Assembly (NCBI GenBank): GCA_013824245.1
Contig: PNNN01000065.1
Span: forward strand, 62,001 to 126,000
DNA from: Chlorobiaceae bacterium
GTDB taxonomy: Bacteria; Bacteroidota; Ignavibacteria; UBA10030; SZUA-254
Length of the DNA stretch: 64,000 nt
Direction: 5' to 3'
Shown: in pieces, positions 25,266 to 34,137 of the stretch
Numbering within the stretch: the stretch's first letter is position 1
Layout: every line of letters begins with the position of its first letter
Notes under the pieces: model-generated
The model's database searches: none
Seen by the model: the letters and a program-made list of their open reading frames with translations, nothing else
Told to the model about the DNA's origin: nothing
Translations under genes and position numbers: made by a program

Positions 25266-26930
25266 ATGAAGAAAAAATATTATTTAATCATAGTGGCCAT
25301 CGTAGGAGTGATTGCTTTTTATGCTGGTGCATATCTTCAATCGCAATCTTCCAATCCAATAACAAAAGAGATTATTGCTTCAGCAGAAAAGATTCTCGGT
25401 TTATCATTCTTAGATGCCAAACGAGATTCAATGCTTAGTGGCTTAAGTGATCAACTTAAAAGCTACGAAAGTTTACGCCAAATATCTTTGCCGAATGAAA
25501 TACCTCCGGCACTCGGTTTCAATCCAATACCTGTTGGATTTCAGTTTGAGAAAAGAAAGAAATCATTTAAACTTGGAAAGCTCGGTCGTATTGAACTGCC
25601 TAATGATGAAAACGAGCTGGCTTTTTATTCGGTTGCTCAATTGGCTAAATTAATTAAATCAAAAAAAATCTCATCCGAAGATTTAACAAAGTTATATATC
25701 AACCGGCTCAAAAAGTACAACCCTAAACTAGAATGTGTTATCACATTAACCGAGAGTTTGGCTCTTGAGCAAGCCCGTCGTGCAGATAGAGAGATTATGC
25801 TCGGCAAGTATAGAGGACCTTTGCACGGAATTCCGTATGGCGCCAAAGATTTGTTAACAACCAAGGGAATTAAAACAACTTGGGGATCGGTACCGTTTAA
25901 AAACCAAATGATAGATCAAAATGCAACCGTAATCAGTAAATTAGAAGAAGCAGGCGCTGTGCTTGTGGCAAAATTAACTATGGGTGAGCTTGCATGGGGC
26001 GATGTTTGGTTTGGCGGGAAGACGCGAAATCCTTGGAACATACTCGAAGGATCGAGCGGATCATCTGCCGGTGCTGCATCTGCAACATCTGCAGGTTTGG
26101 TCGCGTTTGCAATCGGAACGGAAACGTGGGGTTCAATTGTTTCGCCATCCACCGTTTGTGGTGTAAGCGGTTTGCGCCCAACTTATGGACGCGTGAGCAG
26201 GAACGGCGCGATGGCATTAAGCTGGTCGATGGATAAAATTGGTCCCATTTGTCGCACAGCAGAAGATTGCGCAATTGTTTTCAATTCAATTTACGGTCCT
26301 GATGGAATCGATCAAAGCGTTTTCGATTATCCTTTCTCTTATGATACGAATGTCAAACTAAGCGATTTGAAGATAGGTTATCTAAAAGTAGAATTCGACA
26401 GCATTAAGGAAAACAAAAATATTTATAATCAAACACTAGAAACGCTACGATCATTGGGTGCAAATTTGGTTCCGATGAGTTTGCCTAAATATCCTGTGAA
26501 TGAGCTTTCGTTTATATTAAGCGCTGAAGCCGGAGCCGCATTTGATGAGTTAACCCGAAACGGTCAGGATGATTTATTAGTTCGGCAGATTAAAGATGCT
26601 TGGCCCAATGTGTTCAGATTATCGCGCTTTATTCCTGCAGTTGAATATATTCAGGCGAATCGTCATAGATTTGTTCTGATTCAGGAGATGGAAAAAATAT
26701 TTGAAGAAGTGGATTGCTACATTGCTCCGCCGTTCGAAGGAGATAATCTTCTATTAACGAATCTCACCGGTCATCCATGTGTTGTAATTCCAAACGGTTT
26801 CTCAAAATCAGGAATGCCAACAAGTATAACATTCATCGGAAAGTTGTTCGATGAAGGAACAATTCTAACGGTAGCAAAACAATATCAAGACGCGACCGAT
26901 TTTCATCATAAACATCCAAAAATAAAATAA
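25266..26930 (+). CDS. Membrane-anchored amidase-signature enzyme
   Basis: A TTG at 25248 is in frame, but the ATG at 25266, with GGAAGGGGG upstream, is preferred (554 residues). The N-terminal helix 'YYLIIVAIVGVIAFYAGAYL' anchors it, followed by a linker. The amidase-signature domain keeps the catalytic lysine (about K194, in YGAKDLL), the cis-Ser region 'GSSGSSAGAAS' and the nucleophile Ser in 'ETWGSIVSPS', where Trp replaces the first Gly of the usual DTGGS. Canonical GatA is soluble, so this is a secreted or periplasmic amidohydrolase rather than the tRNA amidotransferase subunit. No gatB/gatC nearby. Substrate unknown. Confidence 0.82.
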   Translation: MKKKYYLIIVAIVGVIAFYAGAYLQSQSSNPITKEIIASAEKILGLSFLDAKRDSMLSGLSDQLKSYESLRQISLPNEIPPALGFNPIPVGFQFEKRKKSFKLGKLGRIELPNDENELAFYSVAQLAKLIKSKKISSEDLTKLYINRLKKYNPKLECVITLTESLALEQARRADREIMLGKYRGPLHGIPYGAKDLLTTKGIKTTWGSVPFKNQMIDQNATVISKLEEAGAVLVAKLTMGELAWGDVWFGGKTRNPWNILEGSSGSSAGAASATSAGLVAFAIGTETWGSIVSPSTVCGVSGLRPTYGRVSRNGAMALSWSMDKIGPICRTAEDCAIVFNSIYGPDGIDQSVFDYPFSYDTNVKLSDLKIGYLKVEFDSIKENKNIYNQTLETLRSLGANLVPMSLPKYPVNELSFILSAEAGAAFDELTRNGQDDLLVRQIKDAWPNVFRLSRFIPAVEYIQANRHRFVLIQEMEKIFEEVDCYIAPPFEGDNLLLTNLTGHPCVVIPNGFSKSGMPTSITFIGKLFDEGTILTVAKQYQDATDFHHKHPKIK

Positions 26931-26939
26931 TTAAATTAA

Positions 26940-27851
26940 ATGGAAGAAGTTCAAAAAAAGATATTTCATTGCGGCTATGTCGCAATAATCGGTGCGCCGA
27001 ATGTTGGCAAATCAACTCTCATTAATCAACTTGTCGGCAGGAAAATTGCCGCTGTGACGCGCAAGCCACAAACCACACGACATAAAATATTGGGAATCAT
27101 GACGAGCGATGAATTCCAGATAATATTTGTTGATACACCTGGAGTAATGAAGCCGGCTTACCTGTTGCATGAGGTGATGATGAAGCAAACAATTTCCGTG
27201 ATTGGGGATGCTGATGCAATCATCTTTATGCTCGATGCCTCTATGGATGAGAGAAGCGATAAGGTGCAGCAAACATTAGCATACAATCTTCTGAAAAAAA
27301 CCGGAGCACCAGTTATACCCGTACTCAACAAAATTGATCTTTTAGATCCAACAATTCTTGATCGGCGGATACGACACGCCAAGGAGATGTACGGTTTTGA
27401 AGAAATATTCTTAATATCGGCGTTGACGAATACTGGAATCCCTGCCATGCTCAGTGCTGTATCGAGTAAATTGCCGGAACACCCGGCATTTTATCCGGCA
27501 GAAGTGATCAGTGAACAACCGGAAAAATTTTTTGTCGCAGAAATTATTAGAGAAAAAATTTTCGAACAGTACGAAGAAGAAATACCATACTCCAGTTCAA
27601 TCGATATAGTCGAATTCAAAGAGCAGGATGGTCGCAAAGATGTGATTCATGCTGAAATTTATGTTGAGAAGGAACAGCAGAAAGGAATCATCATTGGCAA
27701 AAAAGGCCTCGCCCTGAAAAAAGTTGGAGAAGAAGCCCGCAAAGATATCGAATTATTCTTAGGACGTCCGGTTTATTTGCAACTGTATGTTAAGGTGCGG
27801 GAGAAGTGGCGTGAACAACATAAATGGCTTAAGCGTTTAGGATACGAGTGA
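26940..27851 (+). CDS. era: GTPase Era
   Basis: 303 residues with G1 GAPNVGKST (18-26), G3 DTPG (65-68), G4 NKID (130-133) and the C-terminal KH domain ('GIIIGKKGLALKKVGEEAR'). Era binds the 3' end of 16S rRNA and acts in 30S assembly. Starts 9 bp after the amidase stop, so the two are co-transcribed. The next gene begins 37 bp downstream. Confidence 0.96.
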   Translation: MEEVQKKIFHCGYVAIIGAPNVGKSTLINQLVGRKIAAVTRKPQTTRHKILGIMTSDEFQIIFVDTPGVMKPAYLLHEVMMKQTISVIGDADAIIFMLDASMDERSDKVQQTLAYNLLKKTGAPVIPVLNKIDLLDPTILDRRIRHAKEMYGFEEIFLISALTNTGIPAMLSAVSSKLPEHPAFYPAEVISEQPEKFFVAEIIREKIFEQYEEEIPYSSSIDIVEFKEQDGRKDVIHAEIYVEKEQQKGIIIGKKGLALKKVGEEARKDIELFLGRPVYLQLYVKVREKWREQHKWLKRLGYE

Positions 27852-27888
27852 ACGATTATTTTTATTATAAAATAGTGAAAAGACATTT

Positions 27889-28818
27889 ATGATGAAGAGT
27901 GAAAGATCACTGATTATCGGCGGCTTTATACTTATTTCAATTATCTGGGGCTCAACATGGTTTGCAATAAAAATCGGGTTGGCAAGTATTTCACCGTTTT
28001 ATGGTATCTTATTCCGTTTTATGATTGCCGCTGCCATTTTAGCGGTATTGATGAAATTAAGAGGTGAAAAGCTATCATTCGATAAAAAGTCGATTGTGCA
28101 GTATTTAAATCTTGCAGTTCTTTCTTTCAGTTTTCCATTTGCGTTGGTTTATTGGGGAGAACAATATATCGCGTCTGGTTTAGCATCAGTATTATTTGGT
28201 GCATATCCATTTGTTGTTGCTTTCGGATCACACCTGTATCTTCCTGCAGAGAGATTGAATATATTTAAGTCAATAGGGATTGTCATTGGGTTCTTTGGAA
28301 TCATTATTATATTTTGGTCAGATTTGCATCTTGGATCGGCTAATGTTTTAGGAATGTCTGCTATACTCGTGAGTACATTGATGCAGGGATCCTCATTAGT
28401 GATATTGAAAAAGATAAATCATCCGATGAGTCCAACAGCATTAAGTTTGGGTGGAATGTTGTTTGGTTTGCTAATAATGATTCCGCTTGCAATTATTTTT
28501 GAAGATATCTCGTATTTAAAATTCGATGCCTCAGGTGTTGGTTCGATTCTTTATCTTTCAACATTCGGAACTGTTGTTACCTTTGTAACATATTATTGGT
28601 TGATGAAGAGAGTGGAAGTTGTCTATCTGTCACTCGTATCGTTTGTAACCCCGATTTTAGCGGTTGCCTTAGGAAGTATTTTGTTAAACGAAATACTTTC
28701 AGCCCAGATGTTTCTTGGAGCCGGATTGGTGCTGCTTGGAATATTAACGGCAAATGGAGGTGATTTAAAAGAGCAGGTGAAAAAAATGCTAGATCGGAAA
28801 AGAAATAACGGGAAGTAA
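27889..28818 (+). CDS. EamA-family (DMT) transporter
   Basis: 309 residues with about ten membrane helices in two EamA repeats: the first with 'SIIWGSTWFAIKIGLASISPFYG', the second with 'YYWLMKRVEVVYLSLVSFVTPILAV'. Likely exports a metabolite or amino acid across the inner membrane; the substrate is not readable from sequence. Starts at ATG 27889 (a second ATG follows immediately at 27892). Sits between era and uvrC. Confidence 0.85.
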   Translation: MMKSERSLIIGGFILISIIWGSTWFAIKIGLASISPFYGILFRFMIAAAILAVLMKLRGEKLSFDKKSIVQYLNLAVLSFSFPFALVYWGEQYIASGLASVLFGAYPFVVAFGSHLYLPAERLNIFKSIGIVIGFFGIIIIFWSDLHLGSANVLGMSAILVSTLMQGSSLVILKKINHPMSPTALSLGGMLFGLLIMIPLAIIFEDISYLKFDASGVGSILYLSTFGTVVTFVTYYWLMKRVEVVYLSLVSFVTPILAVALGSILLNEILSAQMFLGAGLVLLGILTANGGDLKEQVKKMLDRKRNNGK

Positions 28819-28828
28819 GTCAAGCGTT

Positions 28829-30706
28829 ATGGCCGAAAATGTTTCTATCAATCCGCTGCAATCACATTTAAAGAACAAATTATCCTCACTTCCCAAAAAT
28901 CCGGGTGTTTATCAGTTTAAAAATGCTGACAATGATATTCTATACATCGGTAAAGCGATAAACCTTCGGAATCGTGTTCGTCAATATTTCCAAAGAAGCG
29001 GAAATATTTCTTCCCGTATCAAGGCAATGATCTCAAAAATTGCCGATATAGAACTTATAATCACAGACTCAGAAATTGAAGCGTTGATCCTTGAAGCAAC
29101 TCTCATCAAAAAACACAAACCACATTATAATATCGACCTTAAAGATGATAAAAGTTATCCGTACATCGTAATTACCAAAGAGCCATTCCCCCGCGTTTTT
29201 GTAACAAGAAGAATTACAAATGATGGCTCAAAATATTTTGGTCCGTACACTGATGTTGGAGCGATGAGAGAATCTCTCAAAATGATAAAGGATATTTTTA
29301 AAGTACGGAGCTGTAATTATTTTATTGATGCCGAATCAATTGCGAAAAAAAGATATAAATTATGCCTTGATTATCATATCAATCAATGCGATGGTCCGTG
29401 CGAGGGATTGGTTTCAGTAGAAACATATAATGAAATGATTGACAGCGTTGCACTTTTATTGAAAGGGAAGACGGCAAAACTGATTTCTGATTGGGAGACA
29501 CGTATGAATTTAGCGGCAGAACGATTGCATTTCGAAGAGGCGAAACGTTATCGTGATGGTATAAATCAATTGAAAGTATACAGTGAAAGACAGAAGATAA
29601 TTGAACCGACCCTTACCGACAGAGATATAATTGCACTCGTGAAGGATGTTGATGATGCATGTGGTGTAATATTCAATGTTCGTGAGGGGAAGATTACTGG
29701 TAAAAAGCATTTATTGATAAGCAAAGTTGAAGGAAAAACAGAAGAAGAAATTATTGAACAGTTGGTGCCAAATTATTATTTGGATGAAGCTGAGATTCCC
29801 AATGAAATATATCTGTCGCATCGACCTCAAAATATATCGGTCATTCAAGAATGGCTAAAGTCTAAAAGGGAAGGCGGATTAAAAATAATCATTCCACTTG
29901 CGGGCGAGAAGGTGCGTTTAATTAACATGTGCAAATTGAACGCAAAGATGATACTTGATGAATATATGATGGAGAAAAGTTCGAAGAAAAAGATGATCCC
30001 CGAGGCATTGTTAATGTTGCAAAAACATTTGCAACTCAATGCAATTCCGCATAGAATCGAGTGCTTTGATATATCAAATACACAGGGAACAGATTCGGTC
30101 GCGTCCATGGTTGTTTTCCTCGATGGCAGACCCCGCAAATCCGAATATCGAAAATTTAAAATAACAACAGTATTGGGGGCTGATGATTATTTGAGCATGA
30201 AAGAAGTGATTAACAGAAGATACAAGAGAGTGCTTGACGAAAAATTATCTATGCCCGATTTGATAATGGTTGACGGAGGTAAAGGTCAACTATCAAGTGC
30301 AATTGAAATATTAAAGTCACTACAATTATGGAAGGGTGATAGAACAGGAGTAAGTATAATTGGACTTGCAAAAAAATTGGAGGAAGTATTTCTTCCTTTA
30401 TCATCAGATCCTCAAAATATTCCAAAAACTTCTCCGGCTCTCCGTTTACTCCAGAAGATCAGAGATGAAGCGCATCGATTTGCGATTTCATATCATAGAC
30501 AATTACGCACAAAACGCACGCTTAAAACAGAAATTGAGCTGATAGAGGGAATCGGGAAAAAACATTCAAAAATATTGCTCGAAATATTTGGCTCAGTAAA
30601 AGGTGTGCAAGAAGCATCTTACGAAAAGATATCAAGTGTTGTGGGAACCAAAAATGCGAGCAAAATTAAACAATATTTTGGTCAGAATGATCAAAATAGC
30701 GACTAA
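28829..30706 (+). CDS. uvrC: Excinuclease ABC subunit C
   Basis: 625 residues: the GIY-YIG nuclease domain (26-43 GVYQF..DILYIGKA), a UVR motif ('LHFEEAKRYRDGINQL', about 225-240), the RNase H-like 5' nuclease ('FDISNTQGTDSVASMVVF', 'LIMVDGGKGQLSSA', 'DEAHRFAISYHR') and tandem HhH motifs at the C-terminus ('IEGIGKKHSKILLEIF'). Makes both incisions in nucleotide excision repair with UvrA/UvrB, which lie elsewhere. Starts 10 bp after the EamA gene stop. Confidence 0.97.
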   Translation: MAENVSINPLQSHLKNKLSSLPKNPGVYQFKNADNDILYIGKAINLRNRVRQYFQRSGNISSRIKAMISKIADIELIITDSEIEALILEATLIKKHKPHYNIDLKDDKSYPYIVITKEPFPRVFVTRRITNDGSKYFGPYTDVGAMRESLKMIKDIFKVRSCNYFIDAESIAKKRYKLCLDYHINQCDGPCEGLVSVETYNEMIDSVALLLKGKTAKLISDWETRMNLAAERLHFEEAKRYRDGINQLKVYSERQKIIEPTLTDRDIIALVKDVDDACGVIFNVREGKITGKKHLLISKVEGKTEEEIIEQLVPNYYLDEAEIPNEIYLSHRPQNISVIQEWLKSKREGGLKIIIPLAGEKVRLINMCKLNAKMILDEYMMEKSSKKKMIPEALLMLQKHLQLNAIPHRIECFDISNTQGTDSVASMVVFLDGRPRKSEYRKFKITTVLGADDYLSMKEVINRRYKRVLDEKLSMPDLIMVDGGKGQLSSAIEILKSLQLWKGDRTGVSIIGLAKKLEEVFLPLSSDPQNIPKTSPALRLLQKIRDEAHRFAISYHRQLRTKRTLKTEIELIEGIGKKHSKILLEIFGSVKGVQEASYEKISSVVGTKNASKIKQYFGQNDQNSD

Positions 30707-31037
30707 TCAAAATAATCGGAGTCGCATGTGTGTAGGAATATATCCTACAAAATTTATATGCTAATTCTGATTATATATTTTATTGGAATATATTATATTA
30801 AAACAGCTTTATTCAATGTGTGTCTGGTTCCCGCTTCGAAATCAAGGCCCTCCCACTTGGTTTCACCGCCAGGCACACATTTTTTATTTATCTTTCTGCA
30901 TGCTCATTTCAATAAAATTCAAACGGCAAATGTTAAAATATTTCATCTTTGGTCGAGATATAAATTACTATTACGATCATAGCATAGCGGAACAAGTTTG
31001 TTTATTTCTTGACAAATAATTAGATTATTCAGCGTTA
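30707..31037. other. 330-bp gap between uvrC and tRNA-Val
   Basis: Contains no coding signal. Carries a small hairpin TGTAGGA/TCCTACA (30731-30737/30743-30749), a candidate ncRNA (30815-30885) and AT-rich sequence. The uvrC tail itself contributes GCGACT/AGTCGC arms (30699-30704/30720-30725). I could not place a convincing promoter for the tRNA. Confidence 0.6.
30815..30885 (+). ncRNA. Candidate structured RNA or elaborate terminator with CCCUCCC loop
   Basis: Outer helix 30815-30827 with 30869-30881 (13 bp, one G-U), internal loop, inner helix GAAATCAAG (30838-30846) with CTTGGTTTC (30856-30864, one G-U), and a 9-nt apical loop GCCCTCCCA. Six T end the element (30880-30885). A CU-rich loop complementary to Shine-Dalgarno-like sequence recalls small regulatory RNAs. 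No homology recognised; it may be simply a terminator. Confidence 0.45.
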
Positions 31038-31111
31038 GGGCGATTAGCTCAGTTGGTTGGAGCGCACGGTTCACATCCGTGAGGTCATAGGTTCAAGTCC
31101 TATATCGCCCA
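31038..31111 (+). tRNA. tRNA-Val (CAC)
   Basis: 74-nt tRNA with acceptor GGGCGAT/ATCGCCC plus discriminator A, D-arm AGCTCAGTTGGTTGGAGC, anticodon stem CACGG/CCGTG with loop TTCACAT (anticodon CAC), T-arm GTTCAAGTC. CCA not encoded (ACA follows). Confidence 0.95.
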
Positions 31112-31138
31112 CAAAAAATATAATTTATAAACCTTTAA

Positions 31139-31229
31139 CCCGTTCCAGAGAGATCGGAAAGGAAACTATCATGAGACATATTATTTCATTAAACCTCCAC
31201 CTTTATCGAAGGGCTGGAGGTTTTTTTTT
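31139..31229 (+). promoter_or_regulatory. PyrR-type transcription attenuator leader of pyrRBC
   Basis: Sequence CCAGAGAGATCGG (31145-31157) fits the PyrR-binding loop (conserved GAGAG next to a helix formed by GTTCC at 31142-31146 and GGAAAC at 31161-31166). A terminator follows: AACCTCCA (31192-31199) with TGGAGGTT (31215-31222), inner CCTT/AAGG helix, and nine T (31221-31229). In the known mechanism, UMP-bound PyrR binds the leader and favours termination, so pyrimidine excess turns the operon off. Directly upstream of pyrR itself. Confidence 0.82.
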
Positions 31230-31243
31230 AGTTGGGGATTAAC

Positions 31244-31789
31244 ATGACACGCAAAATTATTGATGAAATCGGGTTTGGACGAACGCTCACACGCCTTGCT
31301 CATGAAATTTTAGAACGAAATAAAGGCGCCGGCAATATAGCCATAATCGGAATTCGAACTCGCGGAGAATATTTAGCTAAGAGAATTGCAGATATAATAT
31401 TTTCAATCGAGAAGAAAGAAATCAAAATTGGATTATTAGATATAACTCTATACAGGGACGATCTAAAAGAAATCCAATATCAACCGTTGTTGAAAGGTAC
31501 AGAGATAGATTTTGATCTGAATAAAAAAGATATCATCCTAATAGATGATGTGCTGTTTACCGGTAGAACTGTTCGTGCCGCACTCGATGAATTAACCGAT
31601 CTTGGTAGACCGGCAAGCATTCAACTTGCTGTGTTAATCGATCGAGGACACCGTGAATTACCAATCAGGGCAGATTTTGTAGGAAAGAATCTGCCGACAT
31701 CGTTGGATGAAGAAGTAAAAGTCTTAATGAAAGAAATAGATCCAGAAGATTCAGTCGTGTTAAAATCTCTGAAGGAAGGAGGGAATTAA
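31244..31789 (+). CDS. pyrR: Bifunctional pyr operon regulator/uracil phosphoribosyltransferase PyrR
   Basis: The in-frame TTG at 31232 is rejected; ATG 31244 gives 181 residues, normal for PyrR. The PRPP loop '[18 protein letters not shown]' (97-114) is intact. PyrR binds the attenuator RNA in the leader upstream and also has weak uracil phosphoribosyltransferase activity. The TAATG overlap with pyrB (31787-31791) couples their translation. Confidence 0.93.
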   Translation: MTRKIIDEIGFGRTLTRLAHEILERNKGAGNIAIIGIRTRGEYLAKRIADIIFSIEKKEIKIGLLDITLYRDDLKEIQYQPLLKGTEIDFDLNKKDIILIDDVLFTGRTVRAALDELTDLGRPASIQLAVLIDRGHRELPIRADFVGKNLPTSLDEEVKVLMKEIDPEDSVVLKSLKEGGN

Positions 31790-32709
31790 TGGCACTTCAA
31801 AATCGTCATCTGCTTGGTTTGGAAGGTGTGTCGAAAGAGGAGATAAAATTAATACTCGATACTGCTACAACATTCCGAGAAGTTCTGGAAAGACCGATAA
31901 AGAAAGTTCCAACGCTTCAAGGAAAAACAATCGTAAATTTATTTTTTGAAAGCTCCACTCGAACAAGAATATCGTTCGAATTGGCTGAAAGGCGTTTATC
32001 AGCAGATGTTGTAAATTTTTCTGCTGATATGAGCAGTTTGAAAAAAGGGGAAACATTGAAAGACACTGCGCGCAATATTGAGGCGATGAAAATAGATATG
32101 GTAGTAATGCGTCATGCCTCACCTGGCGCCGCGTTGTTCCTAAGTCGTGTCATAGATTCTGTAATAATTAACGCCGGAGATGGGGGGCACGAACATCCCA
32201 CGCAAGCTCTCCTCGACCTTTATTCAATCCAAGAAAAACATAAAAGAATCGATGGTTTAAAGATTTGTATTGTTGGCGATATATCTCATAGCCGTGTAGC
32301 TTTATCAAATATTTACGGACTCAAAACAATGGGCGCAGAAGTTGCTGTTTGCGGACCTGCTACTTTAATTCCATCCGAAATTGAAAAACATGGGATAGGA
32401 ATATTCAATAAAATCGATGATGCTATTGCTTGGGCAGATGTTTTAAATGTATTGCGAATACAACTTGAACGTCAAGACAGGAGTTACTTTCCATCGCTGA
32501 GAGAATACAGAAAATATTTTGCTGTAACCAAAGAGAGAATTGAGAGAGCTGAAAAACAAATAACTATTATGCATCCGGGTCCAATAAACCGTGATGTGGA
32601 ATTGTCGGCAGATGTTGCCGATGGGAAGCATTCAATAATTCTACAACAGGTTTTGAATGGAGTGGCGGTTAGAATGGCAGTTCTTTATTTATTAGGGACA
32701 AGGAGTTGA
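31789..32709 (+). CDS. pyrB: Aspartate carbamoyltransferase catalytic subunit
   Basis: 306 residues. The carbamoyl-phosphate loop is 'LFFESSTRTRISFELAERRL' (51-70), with 'HPTQALLDLYSI' and 'GDISHSRVALSN' also present. It makes carbamoyl aspartate, the committed step of UMP synthesis. There is no PyrI regulatory subunit in the operon, so allosteric control is probably by the attenuator rather than by nucleotides. One base overlaps pyrR and two bases separate it from pyrC. Confidence 0.96.
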   Translation: MALQNRHLLGLEGVSKEEIKLILDTATTFREVLERPIKKVPTLQGKTIVNLFFESSTRTRISFELAERRLSADVVNFSADMSSLKKGETLKDTARNIEAMKIDMVVMRHASPGAALFLSRVIDSVIINAGDGGHEHPTQALLDLYSIQEKHKRIDGLKICIVGDISHSRVALSNIYGLKTMGAEVAVCGPATLIPSEIEKHGIGIFNKIDDAIAWADVLNVLRIQLERQDRSYFPSLREYRKYFAVTKERIERAEKQITIMHPGPINRDVELSADVADGKHSIILQQVLNGVAVRMAVLYLLGTRS

Positions 32710-32711
32710 AT

Positions 32712-33995
32712 ATGAAATATCTCTTTAAAAATACAATCATAATTGATCCTGCTAATTTAATTGAAGAACCAGTGGATGTTCTTATCGTGGATGGCCGGAT
32801 TGAAAAAATCAGACAATCTTTGTCGGCATCAAAAAACGATCAGGAGATTGACTTAAGAGGAAATATCATTGCGCCTGGTTTTATAGATATGCATGTACAT
32901 CTTCGCGAACCCGGTTTTGAATATAAAGAAACCATTGAAAGCGGCTCTATGGCTGCTGCAGCTGGTGGATTTACAACAGTTTGTTGTATGCCTAACACTA
33001 ATCCGGTTATCGACGATGATTCTATGGTTCGGTGGATTATTGAGAAAGGAAAAAGCGTTAACCAAGGAATTGTTGATATTTATCCGATTGCCACAATAAC
33101 TAAATCGCGCCAGGGGAAAGAACTTTCACCAATGATGGAATTAGCTGATGCCGGAGCAGTCGCTTTTTCTGATGATGGTTCATCTGTTGATAATGCTGAG
33201 GTATTAAGACGCGCAATGGAATATTCGGCTATGATCAACAAGCCGATAATACAACATGCTGAAGAGCCGAATTTGGCGAAGGGCGGCGTAATGAATGAAG
33301 GTTTTGTTTCAACATCGCTTGGGATGCCGCCGATACCGTCAATCTCTGAAACGGTTGTTCTTGCGCGCGATCTTTTAATCGCAAACTATACAAAAGGTAA
33401 ATATCATGCTGCGCATATAAGCACACGAATATCTGTTGAGTTGATTCGAGACGCGAAGAAACGTGGAACGTCTGCGAGCTGTGAAGTTACACCCCATCAT
33501 TTTACGCTCACAGATGAAGCCGTCCGTTCATTCGATACAAATACTAAAATGAATCCACCATTACGAGCGTATGATGATTTGATATCTCTCAAAGAAGGAT
33601 TACGGGATGGGATTATTGATGTGATTGCCACCGATCATGCGCCGCACTCTTTCGATGAAAAACAGGTCGAATACCTTTTTGCACCCTTCGGAATTGTGGG
33701 GCTTGAAACTGCAATCGGTTTAGCAATAACAGAGTTAGTGCAAACAGGGTATCTGTCTCTCAATCAACTTGTTGAAAAATTATCTGTTAATCCGAGAAAG
33801 ATCCTGAATCTGCCACAGGTAACGATAAGAGAAGGTGAGAAGGCAAATCTGACTATACTTAATCCGGAATTAAGATGGATTGTCGAAATTGAAAAATTCA
33901 AATCGCGATCGGTAAATACTCCTTTCAATGGTCGGAAGTTAATTGGAAGAGCAATTGGAATTTTTAACAATGGGCAACTTCTACTAAACGATTAA
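32712..33995 (+). CDS. pyrC: Dihydroorotase
   Basis: A TTG at 32706 is in frame, but the ATG at 32712 follows AGGAG at proper spacing (427 residues). The metal ligands are H61 and H63 (DMHVHLREPG), with 'QHAEE', 'AAHIST' and 'ATDHAPH' further down. This is the class I type, usual in PyrR-controlled operons. It closes carbamoyl aspartate to dihydroorotate. The operon ends here; pyrD, carA/B and pyrE/F are not in the window. Confidence 0.95.
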   Translation: MKYLFKNTIIIDPANLIEEPVDVLIVDGRIEKIRQSLSASKNDQEIDLRGNIIAPGFIDMHVHLREPGFEYKETIESGSMAAAAGGFTTVCCMPNTNPVIDDDSMVRWIIEKGKSVNQGIVDIYPIATITKSRQGKELSPMMELADAGAVAFSDDGSSVDNAEVLRRAMEYSAMINKPIIQHAEEPNLAKGGVMNEGFVSTSLGMPPIPSISETVVLARDLLIANYTKGKYHAAHISTRISVELIRDAKKRGTSASCEVTPHHFTLTDEAVRSFDTNTKMNPPLRAYDDLISLKEGLRDGIIDVIATDHAPHSFDEKQVEYLFAPFGIVGLETAIGLAITELVQTGYLSLNQLVEKLSVNPRKILNLPQVTIREGEKANLTILNPELRWIVEIEKFKSRSVNTPFNGRKLIGRAIGIFNNGQLLLND

Positions 33996-34137
33996 GAATA
34001 GTGTCTAAAATTATGAACTAATCTTTCAATATTTTGGACAGTACTAAATATTAAACTTCGATAAAATATCAGGATGAGGGAATTCTTCTGGCATGTTCTT
34101 TGGTCTGTTAATGAATAACGAATAAAGGAGATTTGTC

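Noticed and set aside
30815-30881. Reverse strand of the structured element resembles 5S rRNA ends (GTGCCTGGCGG ... GGGAACCAGACAC)
   Set aside because: Only about 65 nt long, lacking the conserved 5S core, and the T-run supports the opposite strand. The resemblance is limited to the helix ends.
31009-31037. TTGACA upstream of tRNA-Val as a promoter
   Set aside because: No acceptable -10 at 16-18 bp; the right spacing would fall at the tRNA 5' end.
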